A stretch of DNA of 64,000 nucleotides, taken from assembly GCF_000421825.1 (NCBI RefSeq), contig NZ_ATXT01000011.1, forward strand, positions 310,001-374,000, read 5' to 3'. Numbering within the stretch: the first letter of the stretch is position 1; the number at the start of each line of letters is the position of its first letter. The notes beneath the pieces were generated by a model. That model was not told the DNA's origin and did not search any database. It saw nothing but the letters and a program-made list of their open reading frames with translations. Below, in pieces: positions 35,185 to 44,114 of the stretch. The translations under genes and the position numbers were made by a program. The stretch comes from Humibacter albus DSM 18994 (GTDB lineage Bacteria; Actinomycetota; Actinomycetes; Actinomycetales; Microbacteriaceae).

Positions 35185-36482
35185 GGAGCCGGATCGTCAC
35201 GCTTGCCGTCATCCTCGGCGGCGTCGCGGTGGTGGCTTTGTGGTGGCCGAGCGCGGTCGTCTCGCTGAGCCCGTCGACGCTGTCCACGGCGATCGCCGAG
35301 CTGGTCGGGATGGTCGGCTCGTACCTGGTGTGCGTGCAGGTGCTGCTGATCGCCCGGATCCCGTGGTTCGAGCGGATGGTGGGCCTGGATCGCCTGGTGG
35401 CCTGGCACCGCATCGTGGGGACCACCACCTTGTTTCTGATCCTGGCGCACGTGTCCTTCATGACCCTCGGCCAGTGGGTCACCGCTGGAGGCGGCCCGGT
35501 GCACGCGTACCTCGGCCTGTTCGGCCTATACCCGGACATGCTAACCGCGACCATCGGCACCGCGATCATGCTGGGGGCCGGTCTGCTGAGCGCGGGAGCG
35601 CTGCGCCGGCTGTTGCCGTACGAGCTGTGGTACTGGACGCACGTCACGTTCTACCTCGCGATCTTCCTGACGTTCCTGCACCAGATCAGCGCCGGCCCGG
35701 TCTTCGCCGGCCACCCCGGGCACCGGGCGATCTGGATGGCCCTGTATGGTGGCACGGCCGCCTGCGTGGTGTGGTGGCGGGCCGTGGCGCCTCTGCGGCA
35801 CTTCTCCGTCCACCGCTTCCAGGTCGTCGCCGTCGTCCCGGAATCCCGGCGGATGACCAGCGTGTGGATCCGCTCCAACCGTCCCGAGCTGCTGAAGGCG
35901 AAGGCCGGGCAGTTCATGCTCTTCCGATTCTTGGCCTGGGGCCACCTGCTGACCGCGCACCCGTATTCGATCTCCAACGTCCCGCAGGACGGTCTGCTGC
36001 GCATCACCGTCGCCGACCTCGGCGACCACTCCGGGGCGCTCAAACACGTGCAGCCGGGCACGAAGGTGATCGTCGAGGGGCCTTTCGGCGGCTTCTTCGG
36101 CCGGCGCCGCCGGGCCGCCGCGGTGCTGCTGATCGCCGGCGGCGCCGGGATCGGCCCCATCCGGGGCCTGGCCGAACAGTTCGCGCGCATGGGCCGCAAC
36201 GTGGTGGTCGTATACCGAGCCAGCGCACTCGACGACCTCGCCCTGTACCACGAGGTCGCAGCCCTGCCCGGGGTGCACCTCATCCCGCTCGTCGGACGCC
36301 GCGCCGAGCTGGGCTACGACCCGCTGGAGGCTGCACGCCTCGCCCGGGCGGTGCCGGACATCCAGCACCGGGAGACCCTCATCTGCGGCCCCGAGCCCAT
36401 GATCGCCCGCGTGCGAGAGAGTCTGACCGATCTCGGGATCCCTGACCGCAAGATCCACTCCGAGGAACTGAGCTTCGCATGA
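35181..36482 (+). CDS. Membrane ferric reductase-like flavocytochrome
   Basis: A 433-residue protein. The N-terminal half is a ferric-reductase-like domain with about six transmembrane helices and paired heme-ligand histidines (AWHRIVGTTTLFLILAHVSF and WTHVTFYLAIFLTFLHQ). The C-terminal half is a ferredoxin-NADP reductase module: FAD-binding HPYSISN, NAD(P)H-binding LLIAGGAGIGPIRGL and the final ICGPEPMIARV. It should move electrons from cytosolic NAD(P)H through FAD and heme to the cell exterior. Its 3' end overlaps the FMN-binding gene. Confidence 0.9.
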   Translation: MRSRIVTLAVILGGVAVVALWWPSAVVSLSPSTLSTAIAELVGMVGSYLVCVQVLLIARIPWFERMVGLDRLVAWHRIVGTTTLFLILAHVSFMTLGQWVTAGGGPVHAYLGLFGLYPDMLTATIGTAIMLGAGLLSAGALRRLLPYELWYWTHVTFYLAIFLTFLHQISAGPVFAGHPGHRAIWMALYGGTAACVVWWRAVAPLRHFSVHRFQVVAVVPESRRMTSVWIRSNRPELLKAKAGQFMLFRFLAWGHLLTAHPYSISNVPQDGLLRITVADLGDHSGALKHVQPGTKVIVEGPFGGFFGRRRRAAAVLLIAGGAGIGPIRGLAEQFARMGRNVVVVYRASALDDLALYHEVAALPGVHLIPLVGRRAELGYDPLEAARLARAVPDIQHRETLICGPEPMIARVRESLTDLGIPDRKIHSEELSFA

Positions 36483-36970
36483 GACGCAAATGGCAGGGAA
36501 CCACCCTCTTCGCCCTGATCATGGCCGGGGCCGCCGCAACCATCGGCGGACGCCTCGCCACCGCCAGCACACCGACCCTCGGCACCGCCCAGGCGCCACA
36601 GAGCAGCATCGGAACCGCCACCGGCTCAACGCCCGCGAGCACCCCGGCGCCCAGCAGCACCGCCAGCCCGGCCACCGCCGGCACCCCTTCGGCCTCCAGC
36701 ACGACCGTGACCGGACAGACCGAGCAGACCCCCTACGGGCCCGTCCAGGTCGAGGTCACCTTCACCGGCACGAAGATCACCGCCATCAAAGTCCTGCAAG
36801 TCCCGGACCGCAGAGGCCGTGACGCCGAGATCGCCAGCTACGCCGTCCCCCAGCTGGAACAAGAGGTCCTCGCCTCCCAATCCGCCCAGGTCGACACCGT
36901 CTCCGGCGCCACTTACACCTCCGGCGGCTACCTCGCCAGCGTCCAATCCGCGATCGACGCACACGGATGA
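36479..36970 (+). CDS. Exported FMN-binding domain protein
   Basis: A 163-residue protein with an N-terminal signal/anchor (about 8-28), a Ser/Thr/Ala/Pro linker (30-80) and an FMN-binding domain ending in DTVSGATYTSGGY. Thr145 in the SGAT motif is the expected site of covalent FMN attachment by ApbE, whose gene follows. Likely the extracytoplasmic electron carrier receiving electrons from the ferric reductase. Both flanking genes overlap it by ATGA. Confidence 0.9.
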   Translation: MRRKWQGTTLFALIMAGAAATIGGRLATASTPTLGTAQAPQSSIGTATGSTPASTPAPSSTASPATAGTPSASSTTVTGQTEQTPYGPVQVEVTFTGTKITAIKVLQVPDRRGRDAEIASYAVPQLEQEVLASQSAQVDTVSGATYTSGGYLASVQSAIDAHG

Positions 36971-37728
36971 GACGCATCCGCCAGCTGATGGGCACCGCCT
37001 TCTCCCTCGACGTGCGTGGTGAGATCCCGGACGAACTGATTGAGCAGGCCTTCGACGCCATCGAGCAGGCCGAGGCGCGCTTCAGCGCCTTTCTGCCGGG
37101 CAGCGAGCTATCGCGCCTGAACCGGGGCGAGCTCGGCCTAGCTGAGACCAGCGACGACATGCGCGAGGTGCTACGCCTAGCCGACGCTTTCCAACAGGCC
37201 AGCGGCGGTGCGTTCTCCGCCCGCCGCGACGGCAAGATCGACACCGACGGGATCGTCAAAGGCTGGGCCGCCCAACGCGCCGCCGACCTCCTCGCTAACG
37301 GCGGGGCGACGGACTTCTGCCTGAATGCCGGCGGTGACATCATCACTCGCGGCGCCCCCGAGCCCGGCCGCCACTGGCAGGCCGGCATCCGCGACCCCTT
37401 CGAGGCCAGCAAGCTCCTCGGCGTGCTCGTGCTCGGACAAGGTGCCCTCGCCACCTCCGGCGCCTACGAACGCGGCAACCACATCGACGACCCCCGCACC
37501 AGCGCCACGCCGCGCACCTGGGCCTCCGTCAGCGTGCTCGATCCCGACCTCACCATCGCCGACACCCTCGCCACCGCCGTCTACGCCATGGGAGCCGACG
37601 GACCACACTGGGCCCAGGAAGAGTTCGGAGTCTCCGTCATCACCGTCGACCACGCCGGACACCTCACCATCACCGGACCCGTGCGCTGGGCGCACCCGAC
37701 AACAGCCAGAGCGCGTTCCGCGCCGTAG
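36967..37728 (+). CDS. apbE: FAD:protein FMN transferase (ApbE family)
   Basis: A 253-residue flavin transferase with MGTAFSLDV at the start, DTDGIVKGWAAQRAAD (the variant of the G-I-A-K-G-Y motif), CLNAGGDIITRG, and the metal-binding DTLATAVYAMG. It transfers FMN from FAD to Thr of FMN-binding proteins. It lacks a clear signal peptide, so it may act in the cytoplasm or be short at the N-terminus. It is overlapped with the FMN-binding gene and is its evident partner. Confidence 0.92.
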   Translation: MRRIRQLMGTAFSLDVRGEIPDELIEQAFDAIEQAEARFSAFLPGSELSRLNRGELGLAETSDDMREVLRLADAFQQASGGAFSARRDGKIDTDGIVKGWAAQRAADLLANGGATDFCLNAGGDIITRGAPEPGRHWQAGIRDPFEASKLLGVLVLGQGALATSGAYERGNHIDDPRTSATPRTWASVSVLDPDLTIADTLATAVYAMGADGPHWAQEEFGVSVITVDHAGHLTITGPVRWAHPTTARARSAP

Positions 37729-37983
37729 CCAGTTGCGAACTGGCCTGCACCGTCGCGGAGGTCGAGGGCTTCCCGCCCCGTCGGCCCGCACCCAGATCAG
37801 TCGCCCATGGCTGTGATGTGAGCGGACCTCCCTCCTTTGCTCGGATGCGGGGCCAAGTGCTGGCATCCCCGCCAGAACCGCGCCCCATCTGGCGAATATC
37901 GCCGTACGTCTGCGCCGACGGCGGAGCTGCATCCGCCACATTGTCTACGGCATTGGCCAGCAACTTTCCTCCTGAATGTGTTA

Positions 37984-39704
37984 TGTCTCAGGACTTCGGT
38001 GACGCGCGTGCATCAGGACTTCGGTGACGGTTCTGGTGTTCTTGGTGGTGACGCTTCTCCCGCTGTGATGGAGGGTGCCGAAGCCGAATGATCCTGTTGA
38101 TGCCCGTGTCCGTCTCGCGATCGCCCGGTGGCCGGATGATGCGCCGCGTGGCAGCGTGTCCACGTTGTGCGCTGAGCATGGCATCGCTCGGAAGACGTTC
38201 TACGCCCTTCGTGCCCGCGCCCGAGAGGAGGGGCAGGCGGCGGTTCTGGAGCCGCGCTCGCGCCGCCCGAGGACGAGCCCGGGGAAGGTCACCGACGAGG
38301 TATCGCGGCAGGCGATTCAGGTGCGGGCAGCGCTGGAAGCATCGGGTCTGGATCACGGGCCGATCAGCGTGCACGACAAGATGGTGGCGCTCGGTCTGAC
38401 CACACCCTCGGTCGCGTCGCTCGCGCGGATCTTCCGGCAGGCAGGGGTCGCTCGGAAGGAACCGCGGAAGAAGCCGCGGTCCTCGTATCGTCGGTTCGTC
38501 TACCCGGCGCCGAACGCGTGCTGGCAGCTGGATGCGACCGAGTACGTCCTCCAAGGCGGCCGGAAGTGCGTGATCTTCCAGCTCGAAGACGACCACTCCC
38601 GCCTCGCGGTCGCGTCCCACGTTGCCACCGGTGAGACCAGCGAGGCGGCAGTGGCCGTATTCCAGAAGGGTGTGGCCACCCACGGCGTCCCGCAACGGCT
38701 GCTCACCGACAACGGTGCCGCGTTGAACCCGGCCCGCCGCGGGTGGATCGGACAGCTCACCGCCTACGCCACCTCGCTCGGCGTTCAGGCGATCACGGGC
38801 AAGCCGGGCAAGCCGACCACGCAGGGCAAGAACGAACGCTTCCACCAGACCCTGTTCCGGTACCTCGACAAGCAGCCCATCGCTGCGACGATCGCCGAGC
38901 TGCAGGAGCAGGTCGACCGGTTCGACGTCATCTACAACACCCAGCGCCCACACCAAGGACTGCCCGGCCGCATCACCCCGCAAGCCGCATGGGACGCGAC
39001 CGAGGCTGCCGAGCCGCCCCGACCCCGACCGGCACCTCCTCGCTCCGTCCTCCTCGATCCAGCCGCAGGAGCGCCGGGCGCGCTGCTGGATATCGAGGAC
39101 ATGCACCCGATATGGGTGCAGTCAAGCGGCGCGATCGCCGTCCGTGGCGTGACGTACCAGATCGCCCGCGAACTCGCCGGCGAGACCGTCTACGTGGCCA
39201 AGCTCGAAGAGGGCATCAAGTTCTACGACCACAGCGGGATGCTCCTCCTCGAACACCCCTGGCCGAAGCCGGGAACCAAACACGTCAGCACCGGCAGACC
39301 CCGCGGCGCGGGCACCACCCGCCCCAAGGACATCCGCGACGTCATTCACAGCACCGGCACCAGCACCGCCACTCCAACCGGAGAATACGACCGCATCGTC
39401 CGCCGCGATGGGCGAGTGAGCATCCGCAACGTCGTCTACGGCATCGGCAAAGACCACGCCGGACAGACCCTCCACGCCGTCATCGGCACCAACACCATCG
39501 TGTTCTGCGACCCCGCAACCGGCGAGGTCATCGCCGAACACCCCATCCCCGACCCCGGCATCAAACACGTCGGCTACGTCCGCTACAACCGGAAGCTCCC
39601 CACCTTCGAGCCCACCGGCCCAGGCCCCGAACTGTCACCGATGTCCTGAGACATGAAGTGTTACCGATGTCCAGATACAGAACCGTCACCTATCTCCTGA
39701 GACA
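37984..39704 (+). mobile_element. IS481-family insertion sequence
   Basis: The element has imperfect terminal inverted repeats TGTCTCAGGACTTCGGTGAC (37984-38003) and, inverted, 39685-39704. Extra internal copies of the GGACNTCGGTGAC unit lie at 38012-38028, 39634-39653 and 39659-39671. It encloses one transposase gene. No clear target duplication is visible. Confidence 0.85.
38075..39649 (+). CDS. IS481-family DDE transposase with duplicated C-terminal domain
   Basis: A 524-residue protein. An N-terminal helix-turn-helix (LCAEHGIARKTFYALRARA) is followed by an rve integrase core with D-D-E catalytic residues: Asp in WQLDATEYV, Asp in LLTDNGAALNP and Glu in TQGKNERFHQTLF. After HQGLPGRITPQ the last 200 residues hold two related beta-rich repeats, each ending in a EHPxPxPGxKHV motif. 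The stop codon lies inside the right inner repeat. Start is GTG 38075; an internal start is possible. Confidence 0.9.
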   Translation: MPKPNDPVDARVRLAIARWPDDAPRGSVSTLCAEHGIARKTFYALRARAREEGQAAVLEPRSRRPRTSPGKVTDEVSRQAIQVRAALEASGLDHGPISVHDKMVALGLTTPSVASLARIFRQAGVARKEPRKKPRSSYRRFVYPAPNACWQLDATEYVLQGGRKCVIFQLEDDHSRLAVASHVATGETSEAAVAVFQKGVATHGVPQRLLTDNGAALNPARRGWIGQLTAYATSLGVQAITGKPGKPTTQGKNERFHQTLFRYLDKQPIAATIAELQEQVDRFDVIYNTQRPHQGLPGRITPQAAWDATEAAEPPRPRPAPPRSVLLDPAAGAPGALLDIEDMHPIWVQSSGAIAVRGVTYQIARELAGETVYVAKLEEGIKFYDHSGMLLLEHPWPKPGTKHVSTGRPRGAGTTRPKDIRDVIHSTGTSTATPTGEYDRIVRRDGRVSIRNVVYGIGKDHAGQTLHAVIGTNTIVFCDPATGEVIAEHPIPDPGIKHVGYVRYNRKLPTFEPTGPGPELSPMS

Positions 39705-39716
39705 TCACAAGCTCGA

Positions 39717-39745
39717 TTGAATGGACGTATGCTACCTTCGATAGT
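39717..39745 (+). promoter_or_regulatory. Promoter of the relaxase gene
   Basis: TTGAAT (39717-39722) and GATAGT (39740-39745) are separated by exactly 17 nt, and the ATG lies 9 nt after the -10. It sits just outside the IS481 right end, so it belongs to the element rather than to the IS. Confidence 0.65.
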
Positions 39746-39754
39746 TGCAGGTAC

Positions 39755-42700
39755 ATGACTTACTGGGGTGGGCTGATGCATGGCGGCGTGATTCTGTTCC
39801 GGGGCTCCGGCACGGACGCGCGCCGTTACCTGGAGTCAGACCGCTCGCGGGCCGACGACTACTACTTGGAGGGTGGGACCGCGCTCGCGGAGTTCTCCGC
39901 TGTCGACGGAGAAGGCCGGGTGGTCGGCGAAGTCGGATTGACCCCGGACGAGTACGCCCAGTGGGTGGATTGGGTGAACCCGCTGACCGGCGAGTCGATG
40001 GGGACCCCACGTCTGCCAGGTAAAGGTCGTCGAGGGAGCCCCCGGTTCGCGGAGATGGTCGTGAACGTGCCGAAGTCGCTGTCGATCGCTGCCGCGCTGC
40101 ACTCAGAGGTCTCTGAGGCATTGGATGCGGCGCAGCGTGACGCGGTGGTAGAGATCAGGTGGTGGCTCGGCAGGCATTCGGTCACGCGTGTCGGCCCGCG
40201 CGGAAAGCAAGAGGTCGTGCCCGTCGAGCAGTTGGAGACGGTCGCCGTCTCGCACAAGACTTCCCGCGCTGGTGATCCGCACCGGCACATCCACTTCCAG
40301 GTCGGCACCCGCGTATGGGCAGCGGGCGCCTGGCGCGGGCTGGACACGGGGGCGCTGTTCCGCCAGCAGGGCGCGATCCGCGCTCTCGGTACGGCGGTCG
40401 TCGCCGCGCACCCGCAGCTGGCCGCGGTGCTCGACGCGCACGGCCTCACCCTCGATCCGGTGAGCGGTGAGGTCGCGGAGTTGGTGCCGTGGAATGCCAT
40501 GATGTCCAAGCGCGGCGAGCAGGTGGCGCGCAACCTGGCCCGGTTTCGCGCGGAATGGGAGGAGGCGCATCCGGGCCAGGAGCCCGGCGCTGTCGTCAGC
40601 GCGCGGTTGCAGGCGAAGGCGTGGGATCACGAGCGGCCGAACAAGAAGCCATCGACCCTCGGCTCGGAGGCCGGCTGGCTGCGCGAGCTCCAGGACGCCG
40701 GCTACAGCCCGAACCTGCCACGCGCCATCGTGGAGGTGGCACGCAACCTCGATGACCTGAGCGTGCAACGGGTGGCATCGCGTGCGCTGGACCGTTGCGC
40801 GGCCGCCGCATCGACGTGGACGGTGCATGACGTTCAGGAGCACGTCACCAGGATCATCACCGAGGCCGGCGTGCGCGCAACCCCGGGGACGTTGCGTGAC
40901 ATGGTTGCGATCACGACCCGACTGGCGGCGGAGGATTGCCTGTCCGTGCTGACGCCCGCGAGCGTGCAACCAGAGCATGTCGCGCACCTCACGTCGTTGC
41001 ACGTCGTCGCGGTCGAGACGAGCCTGCGCGATCGGCTGACCGCCCGCGCAACCAGTGATGTTCGCCGGGTACCGGAGGTGACCAGCTTGGCGGATCGGCG
41101 CGGACTGGACCCGGACCAGGCGCAGGCCGCAGCCGCGGTCGCCGGGACCGATCCGCTCGTGGTGATCGAGGGTGCGGCCGGTGCGGGCAAGACCACCATG
41201 CTCGGCGCCGCGATCGAAGCGGCCACCGCCCGAGGCCAGCGCACGCGGGTCGTGACCCCGACAAAGAAGGCCGCGGACGTGGCAGCCCAGGAACTCGGCG
41301 TCCCGGCCGATAGTGTGGCGAAGCTCGTCCACGAACACGGCTGGCGCTGGAACGCCGACGGCGTATGGACCCGCCTCGCGCCCGGCGACACCAACCCGGA
41401 GAACGGCAGCACTTACACCGGCCCCTCGGCCGCCGCACGGCTCGTTCGGGGCGAGCGCATCGTTGTGGACGAGGCGGGGATGCTCGATCAGGACACGGCC
41501 CTCGCGCTGCTGACCGTGGCGGACGAGCGCGGTGCGACCCTCGCGCTCGTCGGGGACCGGGCGCAGCTCCCCGCGGTCGGTAGGGGCGGCGTGCTCGACA
41601 TGGCCACGCAACTCGCGCCGCGCGTCTACGAGATGACCACCGTGCATCGCTTCACGGACCCCGAGTACGCGGACCTTACCGTGCAGATGCGCCGCGGGGA
41701 GCACCCGCCCCGGCTGTTCGACCGGCTGCACGCCCTCGGGCTCGTGGTACTGCACGAGAGCACCGAGGCGATGCAGGATGCGATAGCCCGCGACGCCCGA
41801 GACGGGGACGTGATCACGACCGCGACCAACGAGGAAGCGAGCGAACTGAACGAACGCATCCGCGACGACCGCGTGCATGCTGGCCTGGTCGACGACACTC
41901 GCACGACAACGGGCAGCGACGGCCTGAGCATCGGCGCCGGCGACGTGATCCAGACCCGGCGCAACGACGCCGACGTGCAGGTGGCGAACCGGCAGACCTG
42001 GACCGTCCAAGCCGTCGGGCAGGACGGGACGGTATGGGCGAAGGAGAATGCGACCGGGCGGAAGCGGCAGCGCACCACCAGGCTCCCCGCCGAGTACGTC
42101 GCCGAACACACACACCTCGCCTACGCCTCCACCGCCTACGGGGTGCAGGGCGCGACCGTGCCCGCCTCGCACACGGTGCTGTCGGACGCGCTGGACGCCT
42201 CCGGCGTCTATGTCGGCATGACCCGAGGCCAGGAGACGAACCGGCTGCACGTCGTCGCGGCCGGCGTGGAGGACGCGCGGGAGCAGTTCGTGTCCGCGCT
42301 CGAGCGGGACCGTGCCGACCGCGGCCTGGTCGCCGGGACCCAGGCCGCACAAGCGGCTGTCGCCGGACTCGACGCCGATGGTCCGGTGCGTCAGGTGAAC
42401 GCGGAGCGCGCCCACCTGACGCAGCGGATCGAGCGCGCCGAGCGCGAGGCGGGCAAGTGGGAGCGAGCCGTGGTGTCGCTGGACCGGCAGCACGAGACGC
42501 ACCGGGCCGAGTCCGACGAACAGCAGGAGGCCGTCGCCGCTGTGGAGGCCCGCGCCGCGCAGGTGCGCGCCGAGGTCGCGGCCCCGCTGATCGAGCAGGC
42601 TGCCGCGGATGGCACCGCCTACCTCACCAGTCGGGACCGGCTGTGGGAGGCGCAGACAGCGCACGGCCAGGCCGGGCGGCTGCGGAAGCGCACCGCCGGC

Positions 42701-43219
42701 CGCGTGGCGATGGAGGCGGCAAGCGAGCATCGTGCGACGGAGGACGCAGTGCGGCGGCGCTGGGGTGGCCTGCCGACTGGAGACGACGGCGTCGAGCCTT
42801 GGGCCGAGGTGGTCGCCGGCAAGCAGGCCGACGCCGACCCGCGCGTGACCGTGATGCGAAAGGAGGCGGAGCAGGCCCACCGCGAGCAGGGGCGCCTCGC
42901 CGAGCGGCATCTACGAGAGTCCGCCGTCCTGCGCGGGAAGGCGCTCGGCTCCACGACCCCGAGCACCGCAATCACGCGCGCTGCCGGGTGGCGCGCTCGC
43001 GCGGAGCAGGCCCGGCAGGACCTCGCGCAGATCGAAGCCCTGCCCGTCACCGAGGCCGTCCAGCTCGTCCGCGAACTCGCCGCACGCGACGAGGCAGAGC
43101 GGCAAGCCGCCGAGCGCGCCCAAGTCGCACGCGAGGCGCGCGCCGCCCAGCTCAGTCGATATCGGCTGTCGAGCGACCACGGCAGGACGACACCGGAGCA
43201 CGATGCTCCAAGTCTGTAG
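39755..43219 (+). CDS. MobF-family conjugative relaxase-helicase (TrwC/TraA-like)
   Basis: An 1154-residue relaxase. The N-terminal domain (1-300) has conserved RGSGTDARRYLESDRSRADDYYLE with candidate catalytic tyrosines, and the metal-binding histidines in DPHRHIHFQVGTRV (about residue 175). The helicase domain has Walker A EGAAGAGKTT (about 470-480), Walker B VVDEAGML, and SF1 motifs VGDRAQLPAVG and VYVGMTRG. The last 300 residues are coiled-coil. It would nick oriT and unwind the transferred strand. ATG 39755 is chosen from the promoter; ATG 39776 is possible. No T4SS genes accompany it. Confidence 0.93.
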   Translation: MTYWGGLMHGGVILFRGSGTDARRYLESDRSRADDYYLEGGTALAEFSAVDGEGRVVGEVGLTPDEYAQWVDWVNPLTGESMGTPRLPGKGRRGSPRFAEMVVNVPKSLSIAAALHSEVSEALDAAQRDAVVEIRWWLGRHSVTRVGPRGKQEVVPVEQLETVAVSHKTSRAGDPHRHIHFQVGTRVWAAGAWRGLDTGALFRQQGAIRALGTAVVAAHPQLAAVLDAHGLTLDPVSGEVAELVPWNAMMSKRGEQVARNLARFRAEWEEAHPGQEPGAVVSARLQAKAWDHERPNKKPSTLGSEAGWLRELQDAGYSPNLPRAIVEVARNLDDLSVQRVASRALDRCAAAASTWTVHDVQEHVTRIITEAGVRATPGTLRDMVAITTRLAAEDCLSVLTPASVQPEHVAHLTSLHVVAVETSLRDRLTARATSDVRRVPEVTSLADRRGLDPDQAQAAAAVAGTDPLVVIEGAAGAGKTTMLGAAIEAATARGQRTRVVTPTKKAADVAAQELGVPADSVAKLVHEHGWRWNADGVWTRLAPGDTNPENGSTYTGPSAAARLVRGERIVVDEAGMLDQDTALALLTVADERGATLALVGDRAQLPAVGRGGVLDMATQLAPRVYEMTTVHRFTDPEYADLTVQMRRGEHPPRLFDRLHALGLVVLHESTEAMQDAIARDARDGDVITTATNEEASELNERIRDDRVHAGLVDDTRTTTGSDGLSIGAGDVIQTRRNDADVQVANRQTWTVQAVGQDGTVWAKENATGRKRQRTTRLPAEYVAEHTHLAYASTAYGVQGATVPASHTVLSDALDASGVYVGMTRGQETNRLHVVAAGVEDAREQFVSALERDRADRGLVAGTQAAQAAVAGLDADGPVRQVNAERAHLTQRIERAEREAGKWERAVVSLDRQHETHRAESDEQQEAVAAVEARAAQVRAEVAAPLIEQAAADGTAYLTSRDRLWEAQTAHGQAGRLRKRTAGRVAMEAASEHRATEDAVRRRWGGLPTGDDGVEPWAEVVAGKQADADPRVTVMRKEAEQAHREQGRLAERHLRESAVLRGKALGSTTPSTAITRAAGWRARAEQARQDLAQIEALPVTEAVQLVRELAARDEAERQAAERAQVAREARAAQLSRYRLSSDHGRTTPEHDAPSL

Positions 43220-43289
43220 CCGAGACTCGGCAGCGGCGACTCGGAACTTTCGCCGACGGCTCCGGGAGAACGGGAAACGAGGGAAGGAT

Positions 43290-43787
43290 GTGGTCGTGGT
43301 TTTCCAGGGCGAAGTGCTGTCGATCGGTGCGCTACTGGAGCGCGCCCAGACCACCCCTGCCAACGTGCCGGGCGTGGGCGTCGATGTGCGCCACGCAGCC
43401 GCCGACAATGCCGCGCGCTGCGCTGCGCTCATGACCACTGGTGACACCGCCGAGACGTGCTGGCGGTTCGGCATCCTCCAGACCCTCGACGACTACACCT
43501 CCACCCTTCGCCGTGGCGGTGCATCGCTGGCCTCCGTGGTGTTCGCAGACGAGCCCGAGCCCACGGGTTCCACACAACTCGACGCAGCCTTTGCGGCACT
43601 AGCCGATCACCTCGCCGAGCGCGACGCCTGGGAGCCGCCGGCCTGGACGCTCGACCCGGCGCGCCGCACGACCGGATGGTTCCCGGCCGTGCCCGCGATC
43701 TTCCGCAGCGAGGCCGAGCAGGACAGCCCCCGCGCCTTCCAGCAGCGAGGCATCTTCATCACCCGACGGTCGCTAGACCGGGCATGA
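43290..43787 (+). CDS. Uncharacterised protein between relaxase and VbhA
   Basis: A 165-residue protein from GTG 43290 (GTG 43296 is equally possible) with GGGAAGG upstream; an upstream in-frame start at 43203 would overlap the relaxase and adds atypical sequence. Visible features are a helical middle and a C-terminal segment DAWEPPAWTLDPARRTTGWFP then RAFQQRGIFITRRSLDRA, which I associate with hypothetical proteins of actinobacterial mobile elements. Function is unknown. Position hints at mobilisation or toxin control. Confidence 0.65.
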   Translation: MVVVFQGEVLSIGALLERAQTTPANVPGVGVDVRHAAADNAARCAALMTTGDTAETCWRFGILQTLDDYTSTLRRGGASLASVVFADEPEPTGSTQLDAAFAALADHLAERDAWEPPAWTLDPARRTTGWFPAVPAIFRSEAEQDSPRAFQQRGIFITRRSLDRA

Positions 43788-43897
43788 GCGCACATCAGGC
43801 ACACACAGCGCATGTGGATCGCCCTGGATTCCCGCTGAAAGCCGGCGGTCGGCGATAGACTTGGGTATCCAGTTCAGAGATCAGCGGGAGATAGATC

Positions 43898-44101
43898 ATG
43901 GCAGTTCGGTCAACGGTTTCTCCGGCACGCGTCGAGCGCGACGTGGCAGCCGTCATTGCCGGCTCCCGCATGGCCGCCGCCGAGCCTGCCGTCGAAGACA
44001 TTGAAGCCGGCCGTCGTATCCTCTCTGGCGAGACTACCGCGAGTGAGGTCGTACGAGAGCGTCTGGCGCAGATCGACGCACAGTTCGGCATCACCCGCTG
44101 A
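43898..44101 (+). CDS. VbhA-like antitoxin
   Basis: A 67-residue helical protein immediately before a Fic gene. The C-terminal half EDIEAGRRILSGETTASEVVRERLAQ matches the VbhA layout. In VbhA the first helix carries an inhibitory (S/T)xxxE(G/N) motif whose Glu blocks ATP binding in the Fic partner. Here the equivalent stretch is GSRMAAAEP, with Ala where Glu and Gly are expected. Stop and next start are 13 bp apart. Confidence 0.75.
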   Translation: MAVRSTVSPARVERDVAAVIAGSRMAAAEPAVEDIEAGRRILSGETTASEVVRERLAQIDAQFGITR

Positions 44102-44114
44102 CGCGCTGTTCCTC

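Noticed and set aside
37984-39704. IS481 copy as a decayed pseudogene
   Set aside because: The transposase frame is intact with D-D-E residues and terminal repeats, so it may be active.
40103-42910. 935-codon minus-strand frame opposite the relaxase
   Set aside because: Antisense shadow of the MobF gene; no domains or ribosome site.
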